Below, in pieces: positions 12,127 to 20,609 of a stretch of DNA of 64,000 nucleotides. Source of the DNA: Pseudomonas_T sp032052615 (GTDB lineage Bacteria > Pseudomonadota > Gammaproteobacteria > Pseudomonadales > Pseudomonadaceae); NCBI GenBank assembly GCA_032052615.1, contig DAMBWF010000001.1, forward strand, positions 620,001 through 684,000, written 5' to 3'. Numbering within the stretch: position 1 is the first letter of the stretch; every line of letters begins with the position of its first letter. The translations under genes and the position numbers were made by a program. The notes below the pieces were generated by a model. The model was not told the origin of the DNA, made no database searches, and worked only from the letters and a program-made list of their open reading frames with translations.

Positions 12127-13239
12127 ATGAGTTGCGATTTTCTCGCCCTGGCGGTGCCAGGCGTACAGAAACTTTCCCCTTACGTGCCGGGCAAGCCGGT
12201 GGACGAACTGGCCCGGGAGCTGGGCCTGGACCCGGCGCGCATCGTCAAGCTGGCCAGCAACGAGAACCCCTTGGGCCCGAGCCCATTGGCCTTGCGGGCG
12301 ATCCGCGAGGGGCTCGACGAGCTGCCCCGCTACCCGGACGGCAACGGCTTCGAGCTGAAAGCGGCCCTGGCGCGGCGCTGCAAGGTGGCGCCGGAGCGGA
12401 TCACCCTGGGCAACGGCTCCAACGACATTCTCGATCTGGTGGCCCGGGCCTACCTGGCGCCAGGGACAAATGCCGTGTTCAGCCAGTACGCCTTCGCCGT
12501 CTACCCCATCGCCGTGCAGGCGGTGGGCGCCGAGGGCCGCGCGGTGCCGGCGCGGGACTGGGGCCATGACTTGGACGCGATGTTGGCGGCCATCGACGAG
12601 GCCACCCGGGTGGTCTTCCTGGCCAACCCCAACAACCCCACCGGGACCTGGTTCGGCCCCGATGCCTTGGGACGCTTCCTCCAACGGGTGCCCGAGCGGG
12701 TACTGGTGGTCTTGGACGAGGCCTACATCGAATACGCCGAGGGTGACGACCTGCCCGACGGTCTGGATTACCTGGACGCCCATCCCAACCTGCTGGTCTC
12801 CCGGACCTTCTCCAAGGCCTATGGCCTGGCCGGCCTGCGGGTGGGCTATGGCGTCTGCTCGGCGGCCATCGCCGACGTGCTGAATCGGGTTCGCCAGCCG
12901 TTCAACGTCAACGCCCTGGCCCTGGCGGCGGCCCGTGCGGCGCTGGACGACGAGGACTACCTGGCGCGTAGCCGTCGGGTCAACGACGCCGGCATGGCCC
13001 AGTGGGAAGAGGGCCTGAAGGCCTTGGGGCTCGGCTGGATTCCGTCTCGTGGCAACTTCGTCGCGGTCGAGCTGGACCGCGAGGCCGGGCCGGTCTACCA
13101 AGCGTTACTGGCCGAAGGGATCATCGTGCGTCCGATAGGCGGCTATGGCATGCCGCGCCACCTGCGGATTTCCATCGGGCTGCCCGAGGAAAACGCCCGC
13201 TGCCTGGCGGCGCTGGGCAAGGTGCTGGGCCGTGGTTGA
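12127..13239 (+). CDS. hisC: HisC-type histidinol-phosphate aminotransferase
   Basis: A 370-residue PLP-dependent class I/II aminotransferase. It has the ASNENPLG segment (43-50), NPNNPTGT, and the PLP lysine K230 in SKAYGLAGLRVGY. In pseudomonads this copy, often called hisC2, lies between pheA and tyrA/aroA. It may therefore serve phenylalanine/tyrosine formation from arylpyruvates as much as histidine synthesis; sequence alone does not decide. The second of two adjacent ATGs (12127) is preferred because GAGG lies seven bases before it; 12124 is the alternative. The 3' end overlaps the GTG start proposed for the next gene. Confidence 0.92.
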   Translation: MSCDFLALAVPGVQKLSPYVPGKPVDELARELGLDPARIVKLASNENPLGPSPLALRAIREGLDELPRYPDGNGFELKAALARRCKVAPERITLGNGSNDILDLVARAYLAPGTNAVFSQYAFAVYPIAVQAVGAEGRAVPARDWGHDLDAMLAAIDEATRVVFLANPNNPTGTWFGPDALGRFLQRVPERVLVVLDEAYIEYAEGDDLPDGLDYLDAHPNLLVSRTFSKAYGLAGLRVGYGVCSAAIADVLNRVRQPFNVNALALAAARAALDDEDYLARSRRVNDAGMAQWEEGLKALGLGWIPSRGNFVAVELDREAGPVYQALLAEGIIVRPIGGYGMPRHLRISIGLPEENARCLAALGKVLGRG

Positions 13240-15463
13240 GTCGCGAGCCGACATGCCGGGCTCGGGCCGGCTGGTGGTGATCGGCCTGGGCTTGATCGGC
13301 GGCTCGTTCGCCAAGGGGCTGCGGGAGAAAAAGGTATTCCGCGAGGTAGTGGGCGTCGATCTCGACCCGCGTTCCCAGCGCCTGGCGGTGGAAAACGGCG
13401 TGGTGGATCGCTGCGAGAGCGACCTCGCCCAGGCCTGCCAAGGCGCCTCGGTGATCCTGTTGGCGGTCCCGATCATCGCCTTGGAGCGGCTGTTGTCCGA
13501 CTTGGCGCGTCTCGACCTGGGCCAGGCGGTGCTGACCGACGTCGGCAGCGCCAAGGGCACCGTCGTGGCAGCCGCCCGTCAAGCGTTCGGCGCGCGCTTG
13601 CCGCGCTTCGTGCCCGGGCATCCCATCGCCGGCTCCGAGCGCAGTGGGGTGGAAGCGGCGAACGGCGGCCTGTTCAAGCGCCACAAAGTGATTCTCACGC
13701 CGTTGCCGGAAACCGATGCCGCGGCGCTGGCCCGGGTGGACCGTCTGTGGCGGGAGTTGGGCGCCGATGTGGAGCACATGGACGTGACCCATCACGACCA
13801 AGTGCTCGCCGCCACCAGCCATCTACCCCATCTTCTGGCGTTCGGGTTGGTCGACTCGCTGGCCAAGCGTAACGAGAATCTGGAAATCTTCCGCTATGCC
13901 GCTGGCGGTTTTCGCGATTTCACGCGGATCGCCGGCAGCGATCCAGTCATGTGGCACGATATCTTCCTCGCCAACCGCGAGTCGGTGTTGCAGAACCTGG
14001 ATGCGTTTCGCGACGACCTCGACGCCTTGCGCGCGGCGGTCGACGCAGGGGACGGGCACTATCTGTTGGGCGTTTTCACGCGCGCTCGGGTGGCCCGTGA
14101 GCACTTCGGCAAAATTCTGGCCCGTCGGGCCTATGTGGACGCCATGCATACGAATGACTTGATCTATCTGGCCCAACCGGGCGGTCGCGCCTCCGGACGC
14201 CTTCGCGTGCCCGGTGATAAATCGATCTCCCATCGCTCGATCATGCTCGGCTCGCTGGCCGAGGGCACCACCGAAGTAGAGGGCTTCCTCGAGGGTGAGG
14301 ACGCCCTGGCGACCCTGCAGGCATTCCGTGACATGGGGGTGGTGATCGAAGGCCCGCACCATGGGCGGGTGACCATCCACGGCGTTGGCCTTAAGGGCTT
14401 GAAGGCGCCGCCGGGACCGCTTTACCTGGGCAACTCCGGCACCTCCATGCGCCTGCTGGCGGGGCTGCTGGCCGGCCAGCCGTTCGATACCGTGCTCACC
14501 GGCGACGCCTCGCTGTCCCAGCGGCCGATGAACCGCGTGGCCAAGCCGCTGCGAGAAATGGGCGCGGTCATCGAAACCGGACCGGAAGGCCGTCCGCCGC
14601 TCACCATTCGCGGCGGCCAGCGCCTCACTGGCATGCACTACGAAATGCCCATGGCCAGTGCCCAGGTGAAGTCTTGCCTGCTTCTGGCGGGCCTCTACGC
14701 AGCCGGGGAAACTTCCGTGGCGGAGCCGGCGCCGACCCGCGACCATACCGAGCGCATGCTCCAGGGATTCGGCTACCCGGTGGCGGTGGATGGCAACATC
14801 GCCTGCATCGAATCGGGCCATCGCCTGGTGGCGACCCACATCGAAGTACCGGCGGACATCTCTTCGGCGGCCTTCTTCATGGTGGCGGCGAGCATCGCCG
14901 AGGGCTCGGATCTGCTGCTGGAGCACGTGGGGGTCAACCCGACCCGGACTGGCGTGATCGATATCCTCAAGCTGATGGGCGCCGACATCACCTTGGAAAA
15001 TCCGCGCGAAGTGGGGGGCGAGCCGGTGGCGGACGTTCGCGTGCGGGCGGCGCGCCTCAAGGGGATCGATATCCCCGAGGACTTGGTGCCCCTGGCCATC
15101 GACGAATTCCCGGTACTGTTCGTCGCCGCTGCCTGTGCCGAAGGCCGCACCGTGCTGCGGGGCGCCGAAGAGCTCCGGGTGAAGGAGTCCGACCGAATCC
15201 AGGTGATGGCCGACGGCCTCGCGACCCTGGGCGTCAAGGTCGAGCCCACGCCCGACGGCATCATCATCGAGGGCGGCGCCTACGGCGGTGGCGAGGTCTA
15301 CAGCCACGGCGACCACCGCATCGCCATGTCTTTCAGCGTCGCCGCGCTGCGCGCCGGGGCGCCGATCCGCATCCACGACTGTGCCAACGTGGCGACCTCC
15401 TTCCCGGGTTTCCTGGACCTCGCGGCCAAGGCCGGCATGGGTGTGCGGGAGGAGGGTCGATGA
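13232..15463 (+). CDS. Fused prephenate dehydrogenase / EPSP synthase (TyrA-AroA)
   Basis: A 743-residue fusion. Residues 1 to about 305 are prephenate dehydrogenase (dinucleotide motif VIGLGLIGGS; VPGHPIAGSE). Residues from about 310 are 5-enolpyruvylshikimate-3-phosphate synthase (VPGDKSISHRS). One polypeptide thus carries the chorismate-precursor step and a tyrosine-branch step. The EPSP synthase half has all four motifs used to define class II, CP4-like enzymes: GDKS (328-331), SAQVK (476-480), RDHTE (503-507) and NPTR (569-572). The fusion is usual in pseudomonads. The start is uncertain: the GTG at 13232 overlaps hisC and follows AAGG, while an ATG at 13253 has a poor ribosome site. The stop overlaps cmk by four bases. 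Confidence 0.95.
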   Translation: MVESRADMPGSGRLVVIGLGLIGGSFAKGLREKKVFREVVGVDLDPRSQRLAVENGVVDRCESDLAQACQGASVILLAVPIIALERLLSDLARLDLGQAVLTDVGSAKGTVVAAARQAFGARLPRFVPGHPIAGSERSGVEAANGGLFKRHKVILTPLPETDAAALARVDRLWRELGADVEHMDVTHHDQVLAATSHLPHLLAFGLVDSLAKRNENLEIFRYAAGGFRDFTRIAGSDPVMWHDIFLANRESVLQNLDAFRDDLDALRAAVDAGDGHYLLGVFTRARVAREHFGKILARRAYVDAMHTNDLIYLAQPGGRASGRLRVPGDKSISHRSIMLGSLAEGTTEVEGFLEGEDALATLQAFRDMGVVIEGPHHGRVTIHGVGLKGLKAPPGPLYLGNSGTSMRLLAGLLAGQPFDTVLTGDASLSQRPMNRVAKPLREMGAVIETGPEGRPPLTIRGGQRLTGMHYEMPMASAQVKSCLLLAGLYAAGETSVAEPAPTRDHTERMLQGFGYPVAVDGNIACIESGHRLVATHIEVPADISSAAFFMVAASIAEGSDLLLEHVGVNPTRTGVIDILKLMGADITLENPREVGGEPVADVRVRAARLKGIDIPEDLVPLAIDEFPVLFVAAACAEGRTVLRGAEELRVKESDRIQVMADGLATLGVKVEPTPDGIIIEGGAYGGGEVYSHGDHRIAMSFSVAALRAGAPIRIHDCANVATSFPGFLDLAAKAGMGVREEGR

Positions 15464-16131
15464 GCGATGCGCCGGTGATCGCCATCGATGGTCCCAGCGG
15501 ATCCGGCAAGGGCACGCTGGCGAGTCTGGTGGCCCGCCGCTTGGGCTGGCACCTGCTGGATTCCGGGGCGCTCTACCGGCTGCTGGCCTTCGCCGCGGTC
15601 CGTCGCGGGATAGACCTGGCCGACGAAAAGACCCTGGAGGTCCTCGCGGCGAACCTCGATGTGCGCTTCGAAGGCGAACTGCGGATCGTCCTGGACGGCG
15701 AGGATGTCGGCTCGCTCATCCGTAACGAGCAGGTCGGGGCGGGGGCGTCCCGGGTCGCCACCCTGCCGGCGGTCCGCCAGGCGTTGCTGGGGCGTCAACG
15801 TGCATTCCGGGAACCGCCGGGCCTGGTGGCCGACGGGCGGGACATGGGGACAGTGGTGTTCCCCACGGCCCCGCTGAAGATCTACCTCACCGCCAGCGCC
15901 GAGGAACGCGCAAGAAGACGTTACCTGCAGTTGAAGGGCAAAATCGAAGGTGTTAGTCTGGCGAGTCTGCTGGATGACATCAAGGCTCGCGATCGGCGCG
16001 ACACTCAGCGCGCCGTGGCGCCGCTGAAACCGGCGAGCGATGCCATCCAGTTGGACTCCACGGACCTTTCCATCGAACAGGCCCTGGAACGCATCCTTAG
16101 CGAGGCCGTTGCACGCGGCCTGGTCGGGTGA
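15460..16131 (+). CDS. cmk: Cytidylate kinase
   Basis: A 223-residue (d)CMP kinase. The P-loop is GPSGSGKGT (residues 11-19). The family core DSGALYRLLAFAA, VADGRDMGTVVFP and the lid region RARRRYLQL are all present, and the length is normal. It phosphorylates CMP and dCMP with ATP for nucleotide pools. The ATG overlaps the tyrA/aroA stop (ATGA), so translation is coupled. rpsA lies 113 bases downstream, the common cmk-rpsA pairing of proteobacteria. Confidence 0.97.
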   Translation: MSDAPVIAIDGPSGSGKGTLASLVARRLGWHLLDSGALYRLLAFAAVRRGIDLADEKTLEVLAANLDVRFEGELRIVLDGEDVGSLIRNEQVGAGASRVATLPAVRQALLGRQRAFREPPGLVADGRDMGTVVFPTAPLKIYLTASAEERARRRYLQLKGKIEGVSLASLLDDIKARDRRDTQRAVAPLKPASDAIQLDSTDLSIEQALERILSEAVARGLVG

Positions 16132-16244
16132 CAAGAAGCACGGGAAACCAGTCCTGTCCCGGAGCTCCTTTATTCATGAACGAACCCACATTGACTGGAG
16201 TGTGGTTTGGGCGGATTCGCCGCCCTTGATCAACAGGAATCGAC

Positions 16245-17927
16245 ATGAGCGAAAGCTTTGCAGAACTTTTTGAAGAAAGCCTGAAATCCCTCGACATGCA
16301 GCCGGGCTCCATCATCACCGGCATCGTGGTCGACATCGACGGTGACTGGGTCACCGTGCACGCTGGCCTGAAATCCGAGGGTGTCATCCCGGTCGAGCAG
16401 TTCTACAACGAACAGGGCGAGCTGACCATCAAGGTGGGTGACGAAGTCCACGTCGCGCTGGACGCCGTGGAAGATGGCTTCGGCGAGACCAAGCTGTCCC
16501 GCGAGAAGGCCAAGCGTGCCGAGTCCTGGCTGGTTCTGGAAGCTGCGTTCAACGCCGAAGAAGTGGTCAAGGGCGTCATCAACGGTAAGGTCAAGGGTGG
16601 TTTCACCGTCGACATCAACGGCATCCGCGCATTCCTGCCGGGTTCGCTGGTGGATGTGCGCCCGGTGCGCGACACCACTCACCTCGAAGGCAAGGAACTC
16701 GAGTTCAAGGTCATCAAGCTGGACCAGAAGCGCAACAACGTTGTCGTTTCCCGCCGCAGCGTGCTGGAAGCCGAGAACAGCGCCGAGCGCGAGGCCCTGC
16801 TGGAGTCCCTGCAGGAAGGCCAGCAAGTCAAGGGTATCGTCAAGAACCTCACCGACTACGGTGCGTTCGTTGACCTGGGCGGCGTCGATGGCCTGCTGCA
16901 CATCACCGACATGGCCTGGAAGCGCATCAAGCACCCGTCGGAAATCGTCAATGTGGGCGACGAGATCGACGTCAAGGTCCTCAAGTTCGACCGCGAGCGC
17001 AACCGCGTATCGCTGGGTCTGAAGCAACTGGGCGAAGATCCGTGGGTCGCCATCAAGGCGCGCTACCCGGAAGGGACCCGTGTCATGGCCCGCGTCACCA
17101 ACCTCACCGACTACGGCTGCTTCGCCGAGTTGGAAGAGGGCGTAGAAGGTCTGGTGCACGTTTCCGAGATGGATTGGACCAACAAGAACATCCACCCGTC
17201 CAAGGTCGTTCAGGTCGGCGACGAAGTGGAAGTTCAGGTTCTGGACATCGACGAAGAGCGCCGTCGTATCTCCTTGGGTATCAAGCAGTGCAAGTCCAAC
17301 CCGTGGGAAGATTTCTCCAGCCGCTTCAACAAGGGCGACCGCATCTCCGGCACCATCAAGTCGATCACCGATTTCGGTATCTTCATCGGTCTGGAAGGCG
17401 GCATCGACGGTCTGGTTCACCTGTCCGACATTTCCTGGAACGAAGCCGGTGAAGAAGCCGTGCGTCGCTTCAAGAAAGGCGACGAGCTGGATACCGTCAT
17501 TCTCTCGGTCGATCCGGAGCGCGAGCGTATCTCCTTGGGCATCAAGCAGCTGGAAGACGATCCGTTCTCCAACTACGCGTCGCTCAACGAGAAAGGCAGC
17601 ATCGTCCGTGGCACCGTGAAAGAAGTCGATGCCAAGGGCGCCATTATCGACCTGGGCAACGACATCGAAGCGACCCTGAAGGCTTCCGAAATCAGCCGCG
17701 ATCGCGTTGAAGACGCTCGCAATGTGCTGAAGGAAGGCGACGAAGTCGAAGCCAAGATCATTAGCATCGACCGTAAGAGCCGCGTGATCAGCCTGTCCAT
17801 CAAGTCCAAGGATGTCGAGGACGAGAAGGACGCGATGAAAGAACTGCGCAGCAAGCAAGACGCTGAAAGCACCGGTCCGACCACCATTGGTGATCTGATC
17901 CGTGCTCAGATGGAGAACCAGGGTTGA
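16245..17927 (+). CDS. rpsA: 30S ribosomal protein S1
   Basis: A 560-residue S1 with six S1/OB-fold repeats (for example GAFVDLGGVDGLLHITDM and GIFIGLEGGIDGLVHLSD). It binds mRNA leaders and delivers them to the 30S subunit. Codon use is visibly more biased than in neighbouring genes (many AAG, CGT, GGT, ATC codons), as expected of a highly expressed gene. The 113-base leader after cmk may contain its own promoter and the site for autogenous control known in E. coli; I could not define either. A strong terminator follows. Confidence 0.98.
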   Translation: MSESFAELFEESLKSLDMQPGSIITGIVVDIDGDWVTVHAGLKSEGVIPVEQFYNEQGELTIKVGDEVHVALDAVEDGFGETKLSREKAKRAESWLVLEAAFNAEEVVKGVINGKVKGGFTVDINGIRAFLPGSLVDVRPVRDTTHLEGKELEFKVIKLDQKRNNVVVSRRSVLEAENSAEREALLESLQEGQQVKGIVKNLTDYGAFVDLGGVDGLLHITDMAWKRIKHPSEIVNVGDEIDVKVLKFDRERNRVSLGLKQLGEDPWVAIKARYPEGTRVMARVTNLTDYGCFAELEEGVEGLVHVSEMDWTNKNIHPSKVVQVGDEVEVQVLDIDEERRRISLGIKQCKSNPWEDFSSRFNKGDRISGTIKSITDFGIFIGLEGGIDGLVHLSDISWNEAGEEAVRRFKKGDELDTVILSVDPERERISLGIKQLEDDPFSNYASLNEKGSIVRGTVKEVDAKGAIIDLGNDIEATLKASEISRDRVEDARNVLKEGDEVEAKIISIDRKSRVISLSIKSKDVEDEKDAMKELRSKQDAESTGPTTIGDLIRAQMENQG

Positions 17928-17950
17928 TCCCCTGATTCACCGTCGATAAG

Positions 17951-17977
17951 AAAAGGGCGACTTCGGTCGCCCTTTTT
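17951..17977 (+). terminator. Intrinsic terminator after rpsA
   Basis: Stem GGGCGAC / GTCGCCC with a stable TTCG tetraloop, followed by five T and preceded by four A. It ends the serC-rpsA cluster before ihfB. The same core recurs at 39929-39953. Confidence 0.9.
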
Positions 17978-18084
17978 GTTTCCGTTGGATTTTCCCGGTC
18001 GCCAAACGGACTGTTCAAAGCGGATCGGTCATGCTAAAACTCCCGATGAGCTCATCTAGCCGCTTGAAAAAGAAGGGAAAACTG

Positions 18085-18363
18085 ATGACCAAGTCGGAGT
18101 TGATCGAACGCATCGTCACCCAACAGGGCCAGCTTTCATCGAAAGACGTCGAGCTGGCCATCAAGACCATGCTCGAGCAGATGTCGCAGGCGCTTTCCAC
18201 GGGGGACCGCATCGAGATTCGCGGCTTCGGCAGTTTCTCTCTTCACTACCGAGCGCCACGGGTGGGGCGTAATCCGAAGACCGGCGAGTCGGTCTGCCTC
18301 GACGGAAAGTTCGTTCCTCACTTCAAGCCGGGCAAGGAATTGCGGGATCGGGTCAACGATTGA
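18085..18363 (+). CDS. ihfB: Integration host factor beta subunit
   Basis: A 92-residue HU/IHF-family DNA-bending protein, starting MTKSELIERI with GAAGGGA upstream of the ATG at 18085. The DNA-binding beta-arm has the intercalating proline in GRNPKTGE, and GFGSFSLHYR is the family signature. The frame is open 18 codons further upstream but those residues are not part of the family. It would pair with IhfA, encoded elsewhere. The rpsA-ihfB order is standard for gammaproteobacteria. Confidence 0.97.
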   Translation: MTKSELIERIVTQQGQLSSKDVELAIKTMLEQMSQALSTGDRIEIRGFGSFSLHYRAPRVGRNPKTGESVCLDGKFVPHFKPGKELRDRVND

Positions 18364-18469
18364 CCCAAGCTGCTTCCATCCGTCCTCATTCCATCCGCTT
18401 CATTTCGTTTTCGCTGCCACGAACCGATCGCCATGCGACGTCATGAGGCGCCGCATTCCCCTCGATGTA

Positions 18470-20029
18470 TTAAATGGTCCGGCGGTCGATGCGCAGGCTG
18501 CGCCACAGCGCTCCCAACAGAATCAAGCTGGACAGCGCCCAGAAAACGGCCTGGATATTACTAGGCGTTTCCTCGAACAGTTGCGGAACAATGCCGGCGC
18601 CAACGAAGACGGCCAGCAAGGCGATTTCGCGACGGGGCGCCGCGACGGGGCGTAACAGGTAGAAGATCGCTGGCAGCAGGATCGCCGCGCTGGGGAAGCT
18701 GCGATAACGGGCGTCGAAGACCAACCCAAGCATCAGCACCGCGCCAGCGAAGCCGGTGGCGGAGAGCCACCACCCCCCTCGGCATTGCAGCCAGTCATAT
18801 AACCGCTCGCGTCCGCCTTGGCGAGCCGACAGGGCTAACGCGCCATGGGCCAACACGATCAGGTTCAAGCCGACCAGGAACGCCGCCCAGGCCCATTCGC
18901 CGACGAAGCGGCTCGTGATCCGGGCCAACTCGCCCCACAGACCAATGCAACCAGCCCCCAGAGCCGCGAGCAGCGGCAGCAGGAAGGCGGTGCGAGCCGA
19001 GGCCGGTCGGCCCGCCAGCAGCAAGGCGGCGGCGAACAGCGCCAGCGAGACCCCCAGCCAGACCGGCCAATGAGGCAGATTGGTAACAGGGCCGGCGAGA
19101 ACACCCTTGTCCTGGCGATTGGCATCGAACAGGCCCCAATAGCCACCGACCGCCCCTTCGCTCTCACGCTTCCAGGGCTGGTCGAAGGCTTCGATCAAGT
19201 TGTAGCGCCAGCCATTCTCTTCGGCCATGTGCACGAAGCCACGGATGAACCGGGCTTCGTTCACCCGGCTGGGCAGGGCGGTTTCCCGCTGGCGGCCCTC
19301 GCTCGGCCAGCCCGTTTCTCCGATCAGGATGTCCTTGGGCGCGAAGCGGGAGCCGAATACCTGGCGGATATCGGCGACATGGGCCAGCGCCGCGTCGATG
19401 CCGGTCGGCTGGTCTTCCCAGTAAGGCAGCAGGTGGATGGTGATGAAATCCACAGCCGGGGCCACCTCGGGGTGCTTCAGCCAGAACTCCCAGACATCGG
19501 CGTAAGTGACCGGCTGCTTCACCTGGGCCTTGACTTGGCCAATCAGTCGCGCCAATTGCGCGCCGGTGACTTCTTTGCGTAGCAGCGTCTCGTTACCGAC
19601 AATCACCGCCTGGACCACGTCCGGGTATTCGTTGGCCGCCTTGACCAGCGCGCCGATTTCCTTGCCGGTATCCACCGGGTTGGCATTGACCCAGGCGCCC
19701 AGCATCAGCTTCAGCCCATGCTTGCGCGCCAGGGCGGGCAAGCCTTCCAGGCCCGTCATGGAATAGGTGCGCACGCACTCGAAACGGGTAGCCAGCAAGG
19801 CGAAGTCCGCATCCATGCGTTCGGGGCGCAAGGTAAAGGGCTTGTCGAACGGGGACTGGTCCTTATCGAAGGGGGTGTAGGACGCGCATTGCAGCTTGTG
19901 GGTCGGCGTCGCGGCGTCCGGAAGGACGACCGGTTTGCCGAGCCCGTACCACAAGCCGGCGAGGGCCAGCAGAGCGAGCAGAACAGCGAGGCAGTAGGGC
20001 AAAACCGGGAAGCGGGCTGAGTGGGTCAT
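18470..20029 (-). CDS. Membrane-anchored glycoside hydrolase family 17-like glucanase/transglycosylase
   Basis: A 519-residue protein. An N-terminal membrane segment (about 9-30) is followed by a GH17-type (beta/alpha)8 domain in the periplasm, with the likely acid/base E147 in VGNE and nucleophile E238 in IGETGWPSEG. The C-terminal third (from about residue 320) has roughly eight hydrophobic helices. Such proteins in pseudomonads are annotated as beta-(1,3)-glucanase or beta-(1,6)-glucan synthase-like enzymes and are thought to remodel cyclic or periplasmic glucans; the real substrate is not shown here. The partner ndvB-type glucan synthase is not in the window. It is convergent with ihfB. 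Confidence 0.75.
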   Translation of the reverse strand: MTHSARFPVLPYCLAVLLALLALAGLWYGLGKPVVLPDAATPTHKLQCASYTPFDKDQSPFDKPFTLRPERMDADFALLATRFECVRTYSMTGLEGLPALARKHGLKLMLGAWVNANPVDTGKEIGALVKAANEYPDVVQAVIVGNETLLRKEVTGAQLARLIGQVKAQVKQPVTYADVWEFWLKHPEVAPAVDFITIHLLPYWEDQPTGIDAALAHVADIRQVFGSRFAPKDILIGETGWPSEGRQRETALPSRVNEARFIRGFVHMAEENGWRYNLIEAFDQPWKRESEGAVGGYWGLFDANRQDKGVLAGPVTNLPHWPVWLGVSLALFAAALLLAGRPASARTAFLLPLLAALGAGCIGLWGELARITSRFVGEWAWAAFLVGLNLIVLAHGALALSARQGGRERLYDWLQCRGGWWLSATGFAGAVLMLGLVFDARYRSFPSAAILLPAIFYLLRPVAAPRREIALLAVFVGAGIVPQLFEETPSNIQAVFWALSSLILLGALWRSLRIDRRTI

Positions 20030-20297
20030 GAGGGCTGCGCGGTCGAAGTGGCAAAGCCGCGCATTTTAGCGGAATTCGCCTTCGATGCGGCGGCAACCGC
20101 AGCGGAATTCAATTCGTCGCGATCGACAAGAGTGCTTCGCGCACTACAAGCAGAAACGGAAGGGGCAGCTATCGTTCAAGGTATGGCGCCGTGCCCTCGG
20201 CCCGAGGCATCGTCGGTTACGACTAACGTCGACTGTCGCCCCCCTGGCATCGGCTTAGAGTGAAGCAACCCCAACCATGCTGTGGAGGACAACAACA

Positions 20298-20609
20298 ATG
20301 AACGACAGCATCTACAGGCGGATCGAGCAGAGTCCGCGCTTTCAAGAACTCGTAGCCAAGCGCGAGCGTTTCGCCTGGATACTCTCCGCGATCATGCTCG
20401 GCCTCTACTTGGCCTTCATCCTGCTCATCGCGTTCGAGCCCCAGATCCTGGGCTCCCGTATCCAGCCCGACTCCAGCATCACCTGGGGCATCCCGATAGG
20501 CATCGGACTGATCCTGATGGCTTTCCTGTTGACGGGTATCTATGTGCATCGGGCCAATGGCGAATTCGATGCCCTCAACCAACGCATCCTCGAAGAGGTG
20601 CAGTCATGA
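20298..20609 (+). CDS. DUF485 small membrane protein
   Basis: A 103-residue protein with two hydrophobic segments (about residues 25-48 and 60-85) and the DUF485 N-terminus (IYRRIEQSPRFQELVAKR). DUF485 genes almost always precede an acetate-type sodium:solute symporter, as here, and are thought to be accessory to it. The ATG at 20298 has GGAGG at 20283-20287. Its stop overlaps the symporter start (ATGA), so the two are translationally coupled. No independent function is known. Confidence 0.9.
   Translation: MNDSIYRRIEQSPRFQELVAKRERFAWILSAIMLGLYLAFILLIAFEPQILGSRIQPDSSITWGIPIGIGLILMAFLLTGIYVHRANGEFDALNQRILEEVQS

Noticed and set aside
20245..20259. Possible sigma-54 promoter (GG-N10-GC) upstream of the DUF485 gene
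   Set aside because: TGGCATCGGCTTAGA has the GG but GA instead of the required GC ten bases later, so the -12 element is missing.
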